From positions 27,428,833-27,492,832 of the forward strand of contig NC_087062.1 of assembly GCF_963678635.1 (NCBI RefSeq): a DNA stretch of 64,000 nt, given 5' to 3'. A program made the translations under genes and the position numbers. The first letter of the stretch is position 1; every line of letters begins with the position of its first letter. The notes under the pieces are model-generated. The model had not been told where the DNA came from, ran no database searches, and worked only from the letters and a program-made list of their open reading frames with translations. The stretch is from Symsagittifera roscoffensis (Eukaryota > Xenacoelomorpha > Acoela > Convolutidae). Below, in pieces: positions 34,511 through 46,949 of the stretch.

Positions 34511-35739
34511 TAACCGGTTGCTGTGGAAGATGATTGTTTTGAAATTTATTTAATCGGGCTCGAAACACGACTTTAAGATCTTCAATTTTTTTATCACTCA
34601 ACCCCTCTCCGACCATTGTTTGTTGCACTTGATTTGGTGTGAGGAACAAAAAAAATTGAGATAAATCCGAATACAAAATTCTTCCTAACTTTCAGCGGTC
34701 GGATTAAAATAGCATGTTGAACCTGGAAGTTCGAACTAAATGGAATGAGTTATGGCTTAGAGTGGTTATATTTCCAGTAGCACGACATTCCGTTCTATCC
34801 GTTCCCAATTTATCCTATACCAATATGACATATATAACATTTTATCCTATTTTAAATTACGCCACAATTAAGTTGAATCGTTTATCAAACTAGGTTTTAG
34901 TGAAATGTATGGAAACGTTATTCATTTGAGTTGTACCATGTACCACTCAAAAATTCCTTTGTTTTCTCTGATCCAACTGTTCTATGGAGTCGATTGATGA
35001 CATGATCGACAAATTCTAATTAAAAGAATTAGCATGTTTTAATCCCCAAAATCAACAAAAAAAGAACATGAAACTCATATCAGTATATCACTTTTTGTTT
35101 GTTGTTAAGTTTTACACAAATTTTGCAGCTCGTTTTTCTATGGAGCGACTTGATTTCACAAAAAACCAAGGAGTAAATAGTGGCAACGCGCATCATAAGA
35201 GCTGAAGTTTGCGCTCCCAAAACGCATGGTGACTACAATCATTCGAGGAGAAAATCTGGTATCTACGCGAAAGGAACACAGTCATGAAGTTTTCACAGGC
35301 CGATCAGGCGCGAGTTGGTTCACCGAATGAAGCAAGGATCATAACTCAGCGGGTACCTGTTATAGGCTGCTGTATTTTGCAAGTCGACTTTAAACAGTGG
35401 CCAATAAGAAAACCGTCCCTTTGATTTTGACTTTAATTTTTTGCCAACTTCTAGCTGTTAGCTCAATCTTCAAAAAAACATTTTAAACGCTCCTCGCCCC
35501 AGCAATGTTTGTTAGAAACTTCAATTTGCCTAAATACAACAAAGATTTCTGCTTATCCAATAGCGAGATCGAAAATGCTGCAAAAAAAGTCTTTAAGTTT
35601 GGTGATTGCAAGAAGGTAAATATACAGAGAACTCAGATTTTTTTTGACGGAAACTTCAAAATATGCAATTGCAGTTTTGTCAACTGTATGTATTTCTTAT
35701 ACAGAGAGGTAGATAATACCCAATCTGTATCTACATCCA
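34511..35739. other. Spacer with possible but unproven exon fragments
   Basis: No gene can be called with confidence. Three segments look more protein-like than background. Minus strand 34676-34513 has KKIEDLKVVFRARLNKFQNN. Plus strand 35199-35330 is GC-richer, with a 43-codon open frame ending VFTGRSGASWFTE. Plus strand 35503-35616 has a possible acceptor CTCCTCGCCCCAG before it and a possible donor AAGAAG|GTAAAT after it. None shows a known domain, and each may be random in AT-rich DNA. Confidence 0.25.
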
Positions 35740-36281
35740 AACAAGACTGCTCGTATCAGGGCGAAGCCCTGAATGTTCCGACTGCCTTTTAAGGCTTATG
35801 GAGCAGCAGTAATAACATAAAAGAATTAATTGAAATAAAATAAAATGATTTTTTTTCTAAAATTTGAAATTTTTTATGAAAATCATCCCCCCACACGCCA
35901 TATAAAGTACAAAAAGATAGATTTCGTTCCTTGTAACAAACCAATTATGGCAAATAAGCTTCGTTCAACCAATTTGGAACGATTTATAAGACGGATTAAA
36001 TCTCCGCTTACGCGTTAATAGCGCGAATTATATCGCGCGTTAATTGTCCCAAATTGGTCAGAATGGCCAAAATGGCAATCTTTAAACCCTCATAACTTTT
36101 CGAAAAATGATCACAGGTGAAATATCTTTTCAAATTTAAGCTCAAGAAAACAATACTTTTTGAATGATATAAAAAAATTTCGTCAAAAATGGCTAGTTAA
36201 AAAGTCGAAATTTGTCTGAAGAAAAAAAAACCCACCCCGAGCACAAATATTCCGTTACTTTCGTATCGAAAATCGGAACAA
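35740..36281 (-). mobile_element. Helentron-like non-autonomous element, 540-bp subfamily
   Basis: Second full-length copy, collinear with 33971-34510. Hairpin CAGGGCGAAGCCCTG at 35758-35772, subterminal TGTTCCGACT at 35776-35785, the core inverted repeat TTAATAGCGCGAATTATATC with GCGCGTTAA near 36017-36045, and right end TTTCGTATCGAAAATCGGAACA. It differs from the first copy by point changes and a few short indels (for example a TCAGAATGGCC duplication near 36058). Confidence 0.88.
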
Positions 36282-37672
36282 AAAAACGTGAGCACAACTA
36301 CCAGAATTATTTGAACAGTGTGTCAGGGCTATCTCAAAAAGGGGAATCATATTGCATTCTTTTCGATTTCAAACCAGCAGCGTTAAGCGATATCTCGAGT
36401 TATTGCGTCTTTCACGTAACTCAACCTTCAGCGTAAAACTAAAACAATTGATTTTGAGCTTTTTAACGAACGCCATCACAAATTGAACTCGGCACTGAAA
36501 CTCATTTCAGCAAAATGTTTTATTCCTCTTCAGATTTTTGAACTTGCGTTTGACAAGGTCATCGAAGAAACTGAAAAATTTGCACAACTTTTTTACCTTG
36601 ACCTCAAGTTTAGTGACAAACCGACGAGGTTGCTTCAATTTTCCAAAAAATTAATATCAAGGGTGTAATTATAGGAAAACACAGCCGCGAGCCTTCACTT
36701 TCATTGAGTTTATAAAAGCATTCCAAGGAAGTAGTTTCTGACTTGATCAGAACAAAAAGGCTGTAGAAGGATGGACTCTCGGTTGTACTCTGGTTCAATG
36801 TAGTAAATCTCCTCATTTGCATATTTGCATTCTTCAAACAAGTTCGTTACCGCGAATCAGAAGTTTGATATGCTCAAGGCCCGTGAGAGGAAACAACAAT
36901 TCTTGCCATATCAATAAGTCAATGAAAGTATCGAAAATATTCAAGCAGTTTCAATAACCGTTTGTATCGTGAAAGATGTAGTTTACCTCAATTGAGATAA
37001 CATAACCTAATCCGTATTTTTTGAGAAAAGGTGTAACTTTTTGAGAAATGCAATTGATTAAAAAGACATATGTTTTTCGATGTGACCGACACGCTAGAGG
37101 CTAGTAGTTTGTGGAAGTTGTTAAAACCATGCTCAAATTTTTTCTCTTACTCTCTTATTCTATCTCATTGTACCGAATTGGGGCACCAGGAATCGACACT
37201 TCCTCTTTTGTTAAGTCATATAAACTCATAGTTGATCAATCGAACTTTCCATTTTAAGGCATACATTTTATTCCCTAGGTAACAGCGACTAGAGTATAAT
37301 CAACTTTTGCTTGCTTGAAAATACTTGCTAAGCTGTTTGATGACAAAATCAGGTTGAATTAATGGTTCATTATTTTACGTTGTTTTGATGTTTTTTATTT
37401 GCAATTTTTAAATTTTTTAGAGATGGAGTAATTTTTAATTGTTTTAAGTAAAAATTGAATTTGTGTAGGTTAATTTGGTATCGGGTAGATTGGAACATAT
37501 GGTAGGATAGTATATTGAAAAATGAAAAAGATTAAACTAGAACAGGGTAGATTGTCACGGAACCTATTTTTCAAACTACTTTGACTAATTTTACTTAATT
37601 TTGTAGAGCGTCAATTCCGGTATCATATTAAGGCCACGTAAGCCTCGATACGATTTCCAAAAAAAAATTGAA
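36282..37672. other. AT-rich stretch without supported genes
   Basis: ORFs at 36212-36436, 36483-36668 (plus) and 36610-36837 (minus) have no recognisable motif; the first overlaps the end of the neighbouring mobile element. Nothing else identified. Confidence 0.4.
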
Positions 37673-38102
37673 AACAGATTGCTCATATCAGGGCGCAATG
37701 TTCCGACTGCCTTCATTGTTTTTGAAAATGTTCCTTTAAAATTTTCAGAAAAAAAAACAAATTTTTCTCAAAATCTTCCTGGAAAACTTCTCTTCACACA
37801 AAAATGGTTGTTTTCAGCGTCTTTTAGCATGATATCAGCATCAATTTTTTCCCTGAACTGATTTTCAAACACTTTTGAGCGTATTAAATGCCCGTTTACG
37901 CGACAAAAACTTGATAAATCTCTTTTTGAAAATATATCACATGTAAAACATCTTTTGAAGATTGAGCTCATGACACTGTTGGCTTTCAGATGGTTAAAAA
38001 AATTCCCCTCTAATTCTCTGGCTAGCTAAAAAGTCGAGAATGGCCTGGAGAAGAAAACACTATGAGCGCAAACATTCCGTCACAATCTTTGAAAGTCGGA
38101 AC
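37673..38102 (-). mobile_element. Diverged Helentron-like element, ~430 bp
   Basis: Left end GATTGCTCATATCAGGGCGC, in which the right hairpin arm is lost (GCGCAATGTTCCGACTGCC follows directly). Right end ATTCCGTCACAATCTTTGAA followed by AGTCGGAAC. Subterminal landmarks such as CTAAAAAGTCGAGAATGGCC with GGAGAAGAAAACAC align with the AAAGTCGAAATTTGTCTGAAG region of the 540-bp copies, but most of the interior differs. Confidence 0.65.
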
Positions 38103-39336
38103 GGAAACCTAAGTGTCAAAAAAATTTGTCCAGAAGTTTTTTTAAAGTTTTTTATCACTAACTCGCACAGAAATTTTTGAGAGACGGAGCCACCTTTTTT
38201 ATTATCAAGAAATTTTCACATTAACGTAACTTCAACTAACTCTCATTCTTGCTATAAGCGTTCGTGTCATTTTAAGTGTTTGAAGTTTACACGCACCTAA
38301 TAACTTACAACGAACAAGACATAAAATAGCTAGTTTCGAAGTATTGTCATTTGAATTGATTTTTACCACTTCAAGATTATAATGCTGTGGGGCTTTTATA
38401 TAGCTGTTAATTTTTTTTGAAAGCTTCATCAAAAAAAGACTGTTTTGTTAAACTTTATAGCCGGAAGCAAAAAAATTATGCAAACAAATGATCGGTGTTT
38501 TTTGATCTTTATTTTCCTCAAATTCTCAAAAAATTCTATCTTTGAAAAATTCAGTCAAAGTTCTCAAAACTTAGTAATGTAGAGAAACAATTCATGCGAT
38601 ATTTTTTAAAAATTTTATCTCCAAATAGGTTTTGTTTGAAAAAAATTTAATTGCAATTCTGACTAGTCAGAATATCAGATCAAAGCAGCACTCTGGCACC
38701 AAAATAAAGCAAAAAAAATAAAGCATAATAAAAAACTGCTGTAATTCCTGCCAATTTTAACAACAGCCAGATAAATTGAATCACCATTGTTGACAATTTT
38801 TTAGTCAAACAAGTGAAAAATTACGTAGAAAAAATTAATATATGATAATCACGTAGTTGCTATACAAGATGCAAGTTGACGTTGACAGCAGTTGCCGTTT
38901 TTTCAATTGTTTATTCCGAATAAGTGAACAAAATTGACAATATATGAATTTTATCAGAAATTTTGAAGCAACTCTTATCATGTTATAATTGCTTTTTACA
39001 GATGATTCACTTGTAGTCTCTTCTCCCAATTAGTTTTGATTACGTAATTGTATTCATGTGTTCATGCAGAAGTATTTGTTGAGATTCATCAAAAAGTATC
39101 ATGCCACTGATTCCAAAGTATTTGATCATGCTGTTTGTTGGTGTCAAGAAAAGGTGTCTTAGTTTTGCTTTGTGATTTCAATTGCCGCAAAATTTTACAT
39201 GCCTTCACGTGTGCATTTTTTTAATGATTAAAAATGAAATGGAACATTTTATTACCACATTGGTTCGACATTATTAATGAAAAATTTTTGTCTCAGTTTT
39301 GAATTTTCCTCAGAAATTTCAAAAGTAAACGCGGAT
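38103..39336. other. AT-rich stretch without supported genes
   Basis: Nothing recognised. ORFs 38232-38432 and 38835-39029 (minus) have no motif or splice context. Confidence 0.4.
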
Positions 39337-39957
39337 AGCCGGGAACTGTGCAAATAGCACAGAATGTTCCGACCATAGTCTTAACAAAAACAAAAACAAG
39401 TTACTTCAAATTAGTGTCGTTTATTCTGCGCGGCGTGAGAAAACTCTCTAAATTAAAAAATAGAACTTAGGCATATTCGACATTCATTGTAAAATAAGCG
39501 AATTGGAAATTACAAAATGACTAGAAAACCAACAAAAAAATTTAAGAAAAATTCAAAAATGTTTTTCACACTTTCTGCTGTTTTTTGAAATTTTGACGTT
39601 TTTTTAAACCAAAAAATGCTAAAATACTAAAACGAAATTAATATTGATCAAGTAAACTAAAATTTTACCTATTAAAATAAGCAATTGTAAGCTTTAAATT
39701 ATTAAAATAAACTATTGGAAGCCTGCTCGCTCACTCGAAATTAGACAAAAAAATAAAAAGTTTCAAAGCGTTTTTTCTCGACACTTCTTTTCCACGTAAG
39801 AATCAGGACTGAAAAGGCTTTAAAATGACATATCAATTAACTCTCTCAGATGATTTATTTTGCTGGCTATTTTTGCGTGGAAAACCAAAAAAAAACGAAT
39901 AAGTAAACATACCCGAATACAAAGTTCTTCCTCATTCAAATGGTCGGGACAAAAACT
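39337..39957 (-). mobile_element. Helentron-like element, variant hairpin subfamily
   Basis: Left terminus GCCGGGAACTGTGCAAATAG followed by CACAGAATGTTCCGACCATA. The hairpin is CTGTGC-AAATA-GCACAG: a different sequence from CAGGGC/GCCCTG in the main subfamily but a six-base stem at the same place just before AATGTTCCGAC. Right terminus CCCGAATACAAAGTTCTTCC then TCATTCAAATGGTCGGGACA. Related right ends are near 34660-34705 and 47325. The interior is unlike the 540-bp copies. Confidence 0.55.
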
Positions 39958-40640
39958 GAAAGTGTTCTGAAGTTGCAACTTGCCATATTGATCGGAAGCT
40001 CTGAAGCTCTGAAGATCTGGTTTGCATTATTGTTCATCCAACGGAAATTGATACCCATTTTTTTAAGGCAATAAATCTAAAAAGGCAACGTCTCGAATCA
40101 TTTTTTTGAAGAATAACTATTTGACCTTTGGTTTCTTTGTTCCATTGATGCGTCTTATAATGTTTCAAAATATGATTCTTTGATTAAAGGTCTTAAAGCT
40201 ACAATTCGTTGGAAGCTACAATTATTCGCAGGCAACTATTGGTAGCTAGTAAATAGTGAAAACTCTCAGCAGAATAAATTATCATAATGAAAAATAAATT
40301 ATTTCAAAAAATTGACACGCCGAGCATTGCATTCGAATTTTTCACGTAATTATTGAGGCAGTGGCGAATTTAAAGGGAGCGGACGCCCCTTCTTTCCCCT
40401 TCAAGGAAACGAGCCCTTGCCGACCCAAAGGGTCCCCCTTTTACACTATTTTGAAATATCCGTTTTTGGCTGACTGACCCTAAATTTTCTATTAATTATA
40501 ATTTTAAAAGAATTTACTAGAAAATATTCAATAAATACCAACTTTAAGGAGGAGCGCGTGCCAAAAAAACGCACTTTTTTGGTCAATATCTTCCAATGTT
40601 GCTTGTGGGGCAGAAAAATTGGTCAGAATGGAGACTTTAT

Positions 40641-41155
40641 TGTTGTCTCGACTTTCGATACGAAAGTAACGGAATATTTGTGTTCGGGGTGGATTTTTTT
40701 CTTCAGACAAATTTCGACTTTTTAACTAGCTGTTTTTGACCAAATTTTAAAATATCATTCAAAAGGTATTAGTGTCCTGAGCTTAAATTTGATAAGATAT
40801 TCTCCTTTATGATCATTTTTCGTAAAGTTATGGGGGTTTAAAGATTGCCATTTTGGCCAACTTGTTACAATTAACGCGCGATATTTTTCGGAGATTTAAA
40901 CCGTCTTAGAAATTATTCCAAATTGGTTGAAAGAAGCTTATTTGCCATAATTTATTTGTTACAAGGAGCAAAATTTGTTCTTTTCTACTTAATATAGCGT
41001 GTGGGGAGATGGTTTTCAAAGAAAATTTCAAATTTTAGAAAAAAAATGTTTGATTTCATTTTATTACTTTTAATTTTTTATGTTATTACTGCTCCAAAAA
41101 CCTTAAAAGGCAGTCGGAACATTCAGGGCTTTGCCCTGATACGAGCAATCTTGTT
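40641..41155 (+). mobile_element. Helentron-like element, 540-bp subfamily, tandem copy 1
   Basis: Starts TGTTGTCTCGACTTTCGATA (slightly altered terminus), contains ATTGCCATTTTGGCCAACTTG and the other subfamily landmarks, and ends CAGTCGGAACATTCAGGGCT, hairpin CAGGGCTTTGCCCTG, ATACGAGCAATCTTGTT. The core inverted repeat is degraded here (GCGCGATATTTTTCGGAG). It is joined without spacer to the next copy. Confidence 0.85.
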
Positions 41156-41678
41156 CCGACTTTCGATACGAAAGAAACGGAATTATTGTGCTCGGGGTGG
41201 GTTTTTTTTCAGACAAATTTCGACTTTTCAACCAGCCATATTTGACGGGATTTTTTCTATATCATTCGAAAATTATTGTTGTCCTGAGCTCATATTTGAA
41301 AATAAATTTTACCTGTGATCATTTTCTCGTAAAATTATGGGAGTATAAATGTTGCCATTCCGGCCAATCGGGACAATTAATGCGCGATATATTTCGCGCT
41401 ATTAACGCGTAAGCGGAGAGTTAATCCGTCTTAAAATTGTTCCAAATTGGTTGAAATAAGCTTATTTGCCATAAATGATTTGTTACAAGGAGCTGGCGTG
41501 TGGGATGACTTTATATGGCGTGTGGGATGATGATTTTCATTAAAAAATTTCAAATTTAGGGAAAAAAAGTTTTAATTATTTTTTTTTACATTTAATTTTT
41601 TAATGTTAGTACTGCTCCATAAACCTCAAAAGGCAGTCAGAACATTCAGGGCTTCGCCCTGATACGAGCAGTCTTGTT
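41152..41678 (+). mobile_element. Helentron-like element, 540-bp subfamily, tandem copy 2
   Basis: Begins TGTTCCGACTTTCGATACGA directly on the last bases of copy 1 (CTTGTT is shared), and ends hairpin CAGGGCTTCGCCCTG, ATACGAGCAGTCTTGTT. It retains the full core inverted repeat TTAATGCGCGATATATTTCG with CGCTATTAA. It is more similar to the 540-bp consensus than copy 1. Confidence 0.88.
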
Positions 41679-41790
41679 GTCGTTTGGGAGCGCTCAAAAA
41701 TCAATTTGGTCGATCTGAAAAAAGGGCCACAAAATTTTCGACATTTTTTTTTGAAAATCCACCCTCCCTCGCGAAAACCCTAGTACTAAG

Positions 41791-43060
41791 GGATGAATTT
41801 TTGGTTAAATTATGAATTATTGGTTCTCTTGTCTGCTCGAATTATCGCCTGCTACGAAATTTGAACTGCTTGGAATGAATTTCAAAATATTCTATATTTA
41901 GTCTCAGATCCCTGTAAAATAGGGCTGGCAATTAAAAATATCAGTGTTATTTACAAAACACGGCTTTCTAAATCTAGAAGTCTAATAATTGAAGTTATGC
42001 AATACTAACTTTGCAGTTAATATCATAGTTTGGGAATTTACTTAGAGTATCCGTTTAGATAACTAGAATATTAGATTCAAATGCGCCCTGTCCGAACCGT
42101 TTTTCAAAACAAAAACTTTTATTTTCAAATTCAAATGGTTTTGCAAAAGAACAGCTGGAATTGTTTTTTTTTCCTCAGTTTTGGGCAATTTGGTGCAGAA
42201 AAAAAATGAGTTTAATTGGGCTGCCACTGTTTTTTCTTAAACAAAATAAAGGATTTAATAATTGTAGATTAAAACGTATATTTTTTGCCATCGTTTTTCC
42301 AAGCCGGTTTCATCAGACTGTTTGTGATACCCTCTAAGCGTTAAAGTGATTAAAATTTTTATTCGATAAATAAATTTAACTGGGGCTTTTTTTGAAAAGT
42401 TATGTCAAAACAATAGCTGAATTCTTATATTCACTCCTGTAGATGCACATTTTTTTGAGATACTTTTAAGCTCATCAATCAGTGTTTGAAGGATGATTTG
42501 CTTGTCTCACTGCCTATTCACATCAGTTTAAGCTCTAAATGTCTTTCTTGATGGAGCTACTCCTTGAGGGCCCTTATCGTCAGTAAGATTGATCCCTTCA
42601 AGGATAGCTTTGTTGCTTTTTGAAATTAAATTATTCATTTAATCGTCCTATCAATCCTAGATTCTCAAGTTATATGTTAATTTACTGTTTTTTTTTTCGG
42701 GCAAGAAGGGATATTGAAATTTGTTATTTGAAATTATGTGAAGTTTGTAGCCTTCTGCAACAAAAAAGGAAGCACCCGTTATCTTTTGAGTCATTCTCTC
42801 GTTTATCTTGAGCCTTGTAGGTTTAATCGGGGTTGCAAAGGTTCAGTTTTTTTTTAGAAATTTTCATTTTTATCAAGAAATATGATTTTAACATTTAAAA
42901 TAAAAGTAAATAATTATTTCGTCACTTTTTTCGAAAGTCGGAACAAAAAGTGCATATTATATTGAATGTATACCCTTTCAGCCTATTTTTTTTTGTTAGA
43001 AGACTTCAGAGCACTAATTATTTAAATCAGAAGCTGTTAATTTGGCCAATATTTTTTTCT
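41791..43060. other. AT-rich stretch, one isolated Helentron-like end
   Basis: No gene recognised. CGTCACTTTTTTCGAAAGTC followed by GGAACA at 42920-42945 is a good match to the non-hairpin terminus of the Helentron-like family, without an obvious partner end nearby, so it is probably a solo remnant. Confidence 0.45.
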
Positions 43061-43460
43061 AGCGGATTTAGGGGGAGGTGGGGGAACGCCTTTTTTTCAG
43101 GGATTTGAACCCATGTCTACCCAGAGTGTTCCCCTTTGTACTAATTTCAGATATTCTTTTGTGGCTGAATATATAATAATAATAATCATAATAATTAATA
43201 ATTTTGAAGGGAGCGCTCGCCAAAAAAAATGTTTTTTGGAGAAAATTTTCAAAAAAAACCTGAAATTGTCTTTTTGACCTGTTTCTTTTTTCAAAATTCA
43301 GTATATGACGCACAAAACTTGTTAAAAATGGATTTTTACAGTGATTTAGGAGACCTCATCAGAAAATCAATTTGGTCCAGCTAAAAAAAGGTTAACAGAA
43401 TTTTCGAAATGTTTTTGAAAATCCACCCTCGCCCTCGAGAAAATCCTTGATCCGCCCCTG
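43061..43460. mobile_element. MITE-like element, ~400 bp
   Basis: Left end AGCGGATTTAGGGGGAGGTG (43061-43080) and right end CTTGATCCGCCCCTGG (to 43460) are imperfect inverted repeats (GGCGGATC versus AGCGGATT plus G-rich tails). It is AT-rich inside and non-coding. The subterminal pieces are shared with 40362-41790 and 32415-33115, and a solo right end (TCCTGGATCCACCCCTTAG) lies at about 56663-56685. Confidence 0.6.
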
Positions 43461-46255
43461 GAACAGCTGTTTGGGTTTATTGCTATCAGATTTTTAGGGC
43501 TTATATACTCCTAATGTACTTCATTTCCAGGAATTTAATTTAAATGCGTTCATAAAAAATTATCATATCGGAAAGCTTGATGATTGACCACTTGAAACAT
43601 TATAACTAAGGTGGAGGACAAAAATTGGGCCCATAGTTAGAATTTGGATCGCGTGTTACTCCACCCTAACAGACATTAAGTAGGGTTGAAATCTGTTTCG
43701 AAAGTGCTTCTACCTGCGGCAACATCGATAAGCGTGAAGAGAAGAATCTTGAAAATCTTCATTATTTGTCTTGGCTAATTGGTCTCTTATGCTGTCTGAA
43801 GTACTTCCATTAATGAAAAACATTGGCATTTCCATTTGAATATTAAGAGTATTGATGCCAATTTTGGTATTTATTTCTTTTTAGCTGCCAAAATAGCAAA
43901 CACAGTCGAGTTGGCTCCAACTATATTGTTTTTTGGCCATTTTTACAAACCTATTTTCAATGTTGAGTTATAACCTCTGTCAGATTTAAGGAAATGAACC
44001 TTATATTAGCGTTAATTTCCGGTCTCTGAGCCCAAAGAGAAAAAATCGGTTATACCATTTGTCAATTCACGCTTCAGTCACGCCGATTTTCCAAAAGGTG
44101 ATGAAAAATTGAATTAAGTGCCCAAAAATGTTCCTAGTGCTTTTGTCTCACCAAATCATTTTAAATCCAAATACTGTTACAAACATTCTGTTTTTTAAAG
44201 ACACCATATGCGTGCTATTTTAACTGGAGCATCTCTTTTGAAATCTTCAAGTTGAAAGAACAAATTCAAAGCATGTTTCAAGTGGAAAAATTGTCGCCGT
44301 TTCACCACTTATCGTCTAGCTATGTCATCAGTTTTGACAACTTTTCGCTTTTTTTCATGAGGTTTTTAGTACTATTACTTAGCTTTTTTGTTTCAATTTG
44401 ATACCTATTTCAATTTGGTGCTGCTTTCTGAAAGTTAAATTGCAAAACAATAATCTTTTCATTTTGATTCGATTCAGGTTACCATATCATTAAGGTGAAA
44501 TTTCACGCCTGAGTATAAGCGGTGATAAACTGAACGATTGGTTCTAAGTGGGAAAAAAATCTTCTAATTGGAAAAAAGTATCGGCCAAGTTATTTTCAAT
44601 TGAATATTATAAGACCGTCAAGTGAGTTAAACTCTGGTTTTTAGTTTTTTAGTTTATAAATTATTTTTAAAAGAGTTTTTAGTCACTATCAAGCATTGCA
44701 AATGAACACCGCAATGATTATTTATGACAGAATTATTTATGAACTGTTTCCTTTTTGTAATAAAAAATGACAATTTGTTCCAGTCACTGAAGAAAAAAGA
44801 AAATCTTTATACTGTTTACATTGCTTTTAATGTTAGTTTTTATTAACGTAAGCTTGAATTCGCGTAATATATTTAGTCAATCATTACAACTAGCCGTCAT
44901 TATCGATCGGTTAAATAATTGCTGGTAAAAATATACCAAGCTACTTGCTTTATATTGTTTAACACCGTACTGTCAAGTGATTGATGGTAACTTTTACTAA
45001 ATAAATTGCTTTTCACTTTTTTTTTCTTAATTTGCAAAAGCAAAACCAATTTTAGTTCAATTCTTTTTCCTGTTACAAACTTTTAACGTTTTCATAGGCG
45101 CCTTTTTATCCTCAACTTACCAAAATCGTCCGACCTAAAATCCGGCAATCGTTTTTATGGCGACGCTTAAGCATGTTTCAAGTTTCGGTTCCTGTTTTAC
45201 GCTTACGTATTTCTAGTCAGTTGGTCTTAGCAATCGACGTTTTATGGACTTTTCTATCAGAAATACAAAGGGCCGTTGCGACTTATGAAGATAAAAACAT
45301 CAATATAGCAATTCGCGAAACGTTTGATATTGTTTGATGAACACCACATTGTATTTACCTTAACTTAATCCTCCATTTCTTTTGGGAACCTGAAGGTTGG
45401 ATCTCTCAAGGTTAGTTCTGTTCCTTGTTAACAATTGTATGCTTACATATTATTGTTTTCAAATCAACTTTCTTTAATCTTGAGCAATCAGAAGCTCAAT
45501 TCTAATGGAATTTTACAAGAAACTTAACTATAAGAATGTTTCACAATCTTAGAAAGTTTTTCTGTGTCAATTTATAAAAGGACAGCGTGCAAAAGTGATT
45601 TCAAATTCAGTCAGATGAATTATTCTAGTTTTGACATTCCTTCAAAAAATTAATATCTACTTTTTTGCGTGTTTATTGTTGACCATAGCCGTTCCTCTGC
45701 TCCACCAGATCTCATCAAAAACCCTTATCTTTACTAAAAATAGACAGCAAAAATGTGAAACTTGGAAACAAATCAGTTTGCCTAACTTTCCTCAATTCGA
45801 TAAATTTCATTCAATTCAAACCAAAAGTTAACAGCATAACTTTGTCAAAGTAGCTCTAAACTGCCAACAGAAATCGGCGAATCACTAGGATGGATACGAG
45901 TCGGATCCAGACAGTCCTTTTAATTTACAAATATGAGAGACAGTAAAACAAACAAAGCAGAAGCAAAGTACTCAATTAGAAAACTATGAGCCGAATTTTC
46001 AATCACTAGTAATTGCAGCAAATAGTCCTTGTAAGTTGAATTTGAGTGCAAGCCAATCACAATTGTTCGCTTTTCGGTTCTTAATTCAGAAAAATTCAGT
46101 TGACCTTACTCGACTTTTTAGTTTTGGGCCATTATGATGAACATTGTTCGACTTTCTGAAAATTCTGTCGACTTTGTTCATTTTGTAGATTTTGGACGTG
46201 AACGCTGTTTGAAAATGGGTTAACTCAGTTCAAATTTAACTATTTTTAAGTAAAA
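43461..46255. other. AT-rich stretch without supported genes
   Basis: No recognisable gene. A TATAAAAG at 45573-45580 followed by TCAGT at 45607-45611 resembles a core promoter. The open frame after it (45619-45828) has a hydrophobic run but no in-frame ATG, so I do not call a gene. Confidence 0.4.
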
Positions 46256-46675
46256 AAAGACAGCTTGTATCAGGGCGAAGCCCTGATTGTTCCGCCTGCC
46301 CATAATTGATTTCAAATAACTTTTGTTAAACAAAATATTGACATTCTATGAAATCTATGCTGATAATATCATGATTGAACTATTAAAATTTGGATTGTGT
46401 ATGGAAAAAGTAAGACAAATTAGCTTGCCCCAATTCCATTCGGAACGATGTTGTGGCGCGGGATAGTTTGACTCTCGTGAATAATGCGCGTTACACTTTC
46501 AGCCTCAAAATATTCAACGAGCAGTTTAGCTCGATTCCGGTCAGGTTACTATAGGGGTGAGCGAACTTGGTGGTGACCACAAATATCTAGGGATCGATCC
46601 ACAGAAAGAACTTTTTTCCGGTCTGGAGAAAAAAGCCGAACATTTATATTTTCTATTTTCTTCGAAGTTGGAACA
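46256..46675 (-). mobile_element. Helentron-like element, ~420 bp
   Basis: Left end AGCTTGTATCAGGGCGAAGC with hairpin CAGGGCGAAGCCCTG (46269-46283), then ATTGTTCCGCCTGCC. Right end TTTTCTTCGAAGTTGGAACA. Interior shares TTAGCTTGCCCCAATTCCAT...GGAACGA and GCGCGTTACACTTTCAGCCT with the copy at 57986-58474, defining a second subfamily. Confidence 0.75.
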
Positions 46676-46949
46676 CAAATAACAAAATAGGGGGTTAAAA
46701 TATGTTCAAAATCTATATTAAATATTCGCGTGACAGCATGATGTTTCCATGCCTTGGAGGGTTTGGCCTGATCAAGCCTTTTAGGATAGCTATACTCTTG
46801 AAAAACTTTTTTTCAGCTTTAAAATGATGTCGGCGATCGCATCCTGTGCTGAACATTGATGTTTAAAAATCTTGAAATCTGGAATAACACACATATATGT
46901 GCAAAAATCCAATTAAAAACGCATCCGCTGTCTAAGTAACAAAGAAAGG

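Larger units (their letters stand above)
40362..41790. mobile_element. MITE split by two nested Helentron-like copies
   Basis: The left part (40362-40640: GGCGAATTTAAAGGGAGCGG ... GAGCGCGTGCCAAAAAAACG) and right part (41690-41790: CTCAAAAATCAATTTGGTCG ... AATCCACCCTCCCTCGCGAA) align respectively with the left and right portions of the element at 43061-43460. Between them lie the two elements at 40641-41155 and 41152-41678, so the MITE was the older insertion. Confidence 0.65.

Noticed and set aside
43080-43140. Minus-strand GGGTTCAAATCCC resembling a tRNA T-arm or polymerase III B box
   Set aside because: No matching A box or acceptor stem, and the homologous element at 40400 lacks it; coincidental within a MITE.
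45573-45828. TATAAAAG plus TCAGT followed by an open frame with a hydrophobic, signal-like run
   Set aside because: The frame has no in-frame ATG, the ATG at 45615 gives only 12 codons, and there is no convincing splice acceptor or donor. It could be revisited with transcript data.
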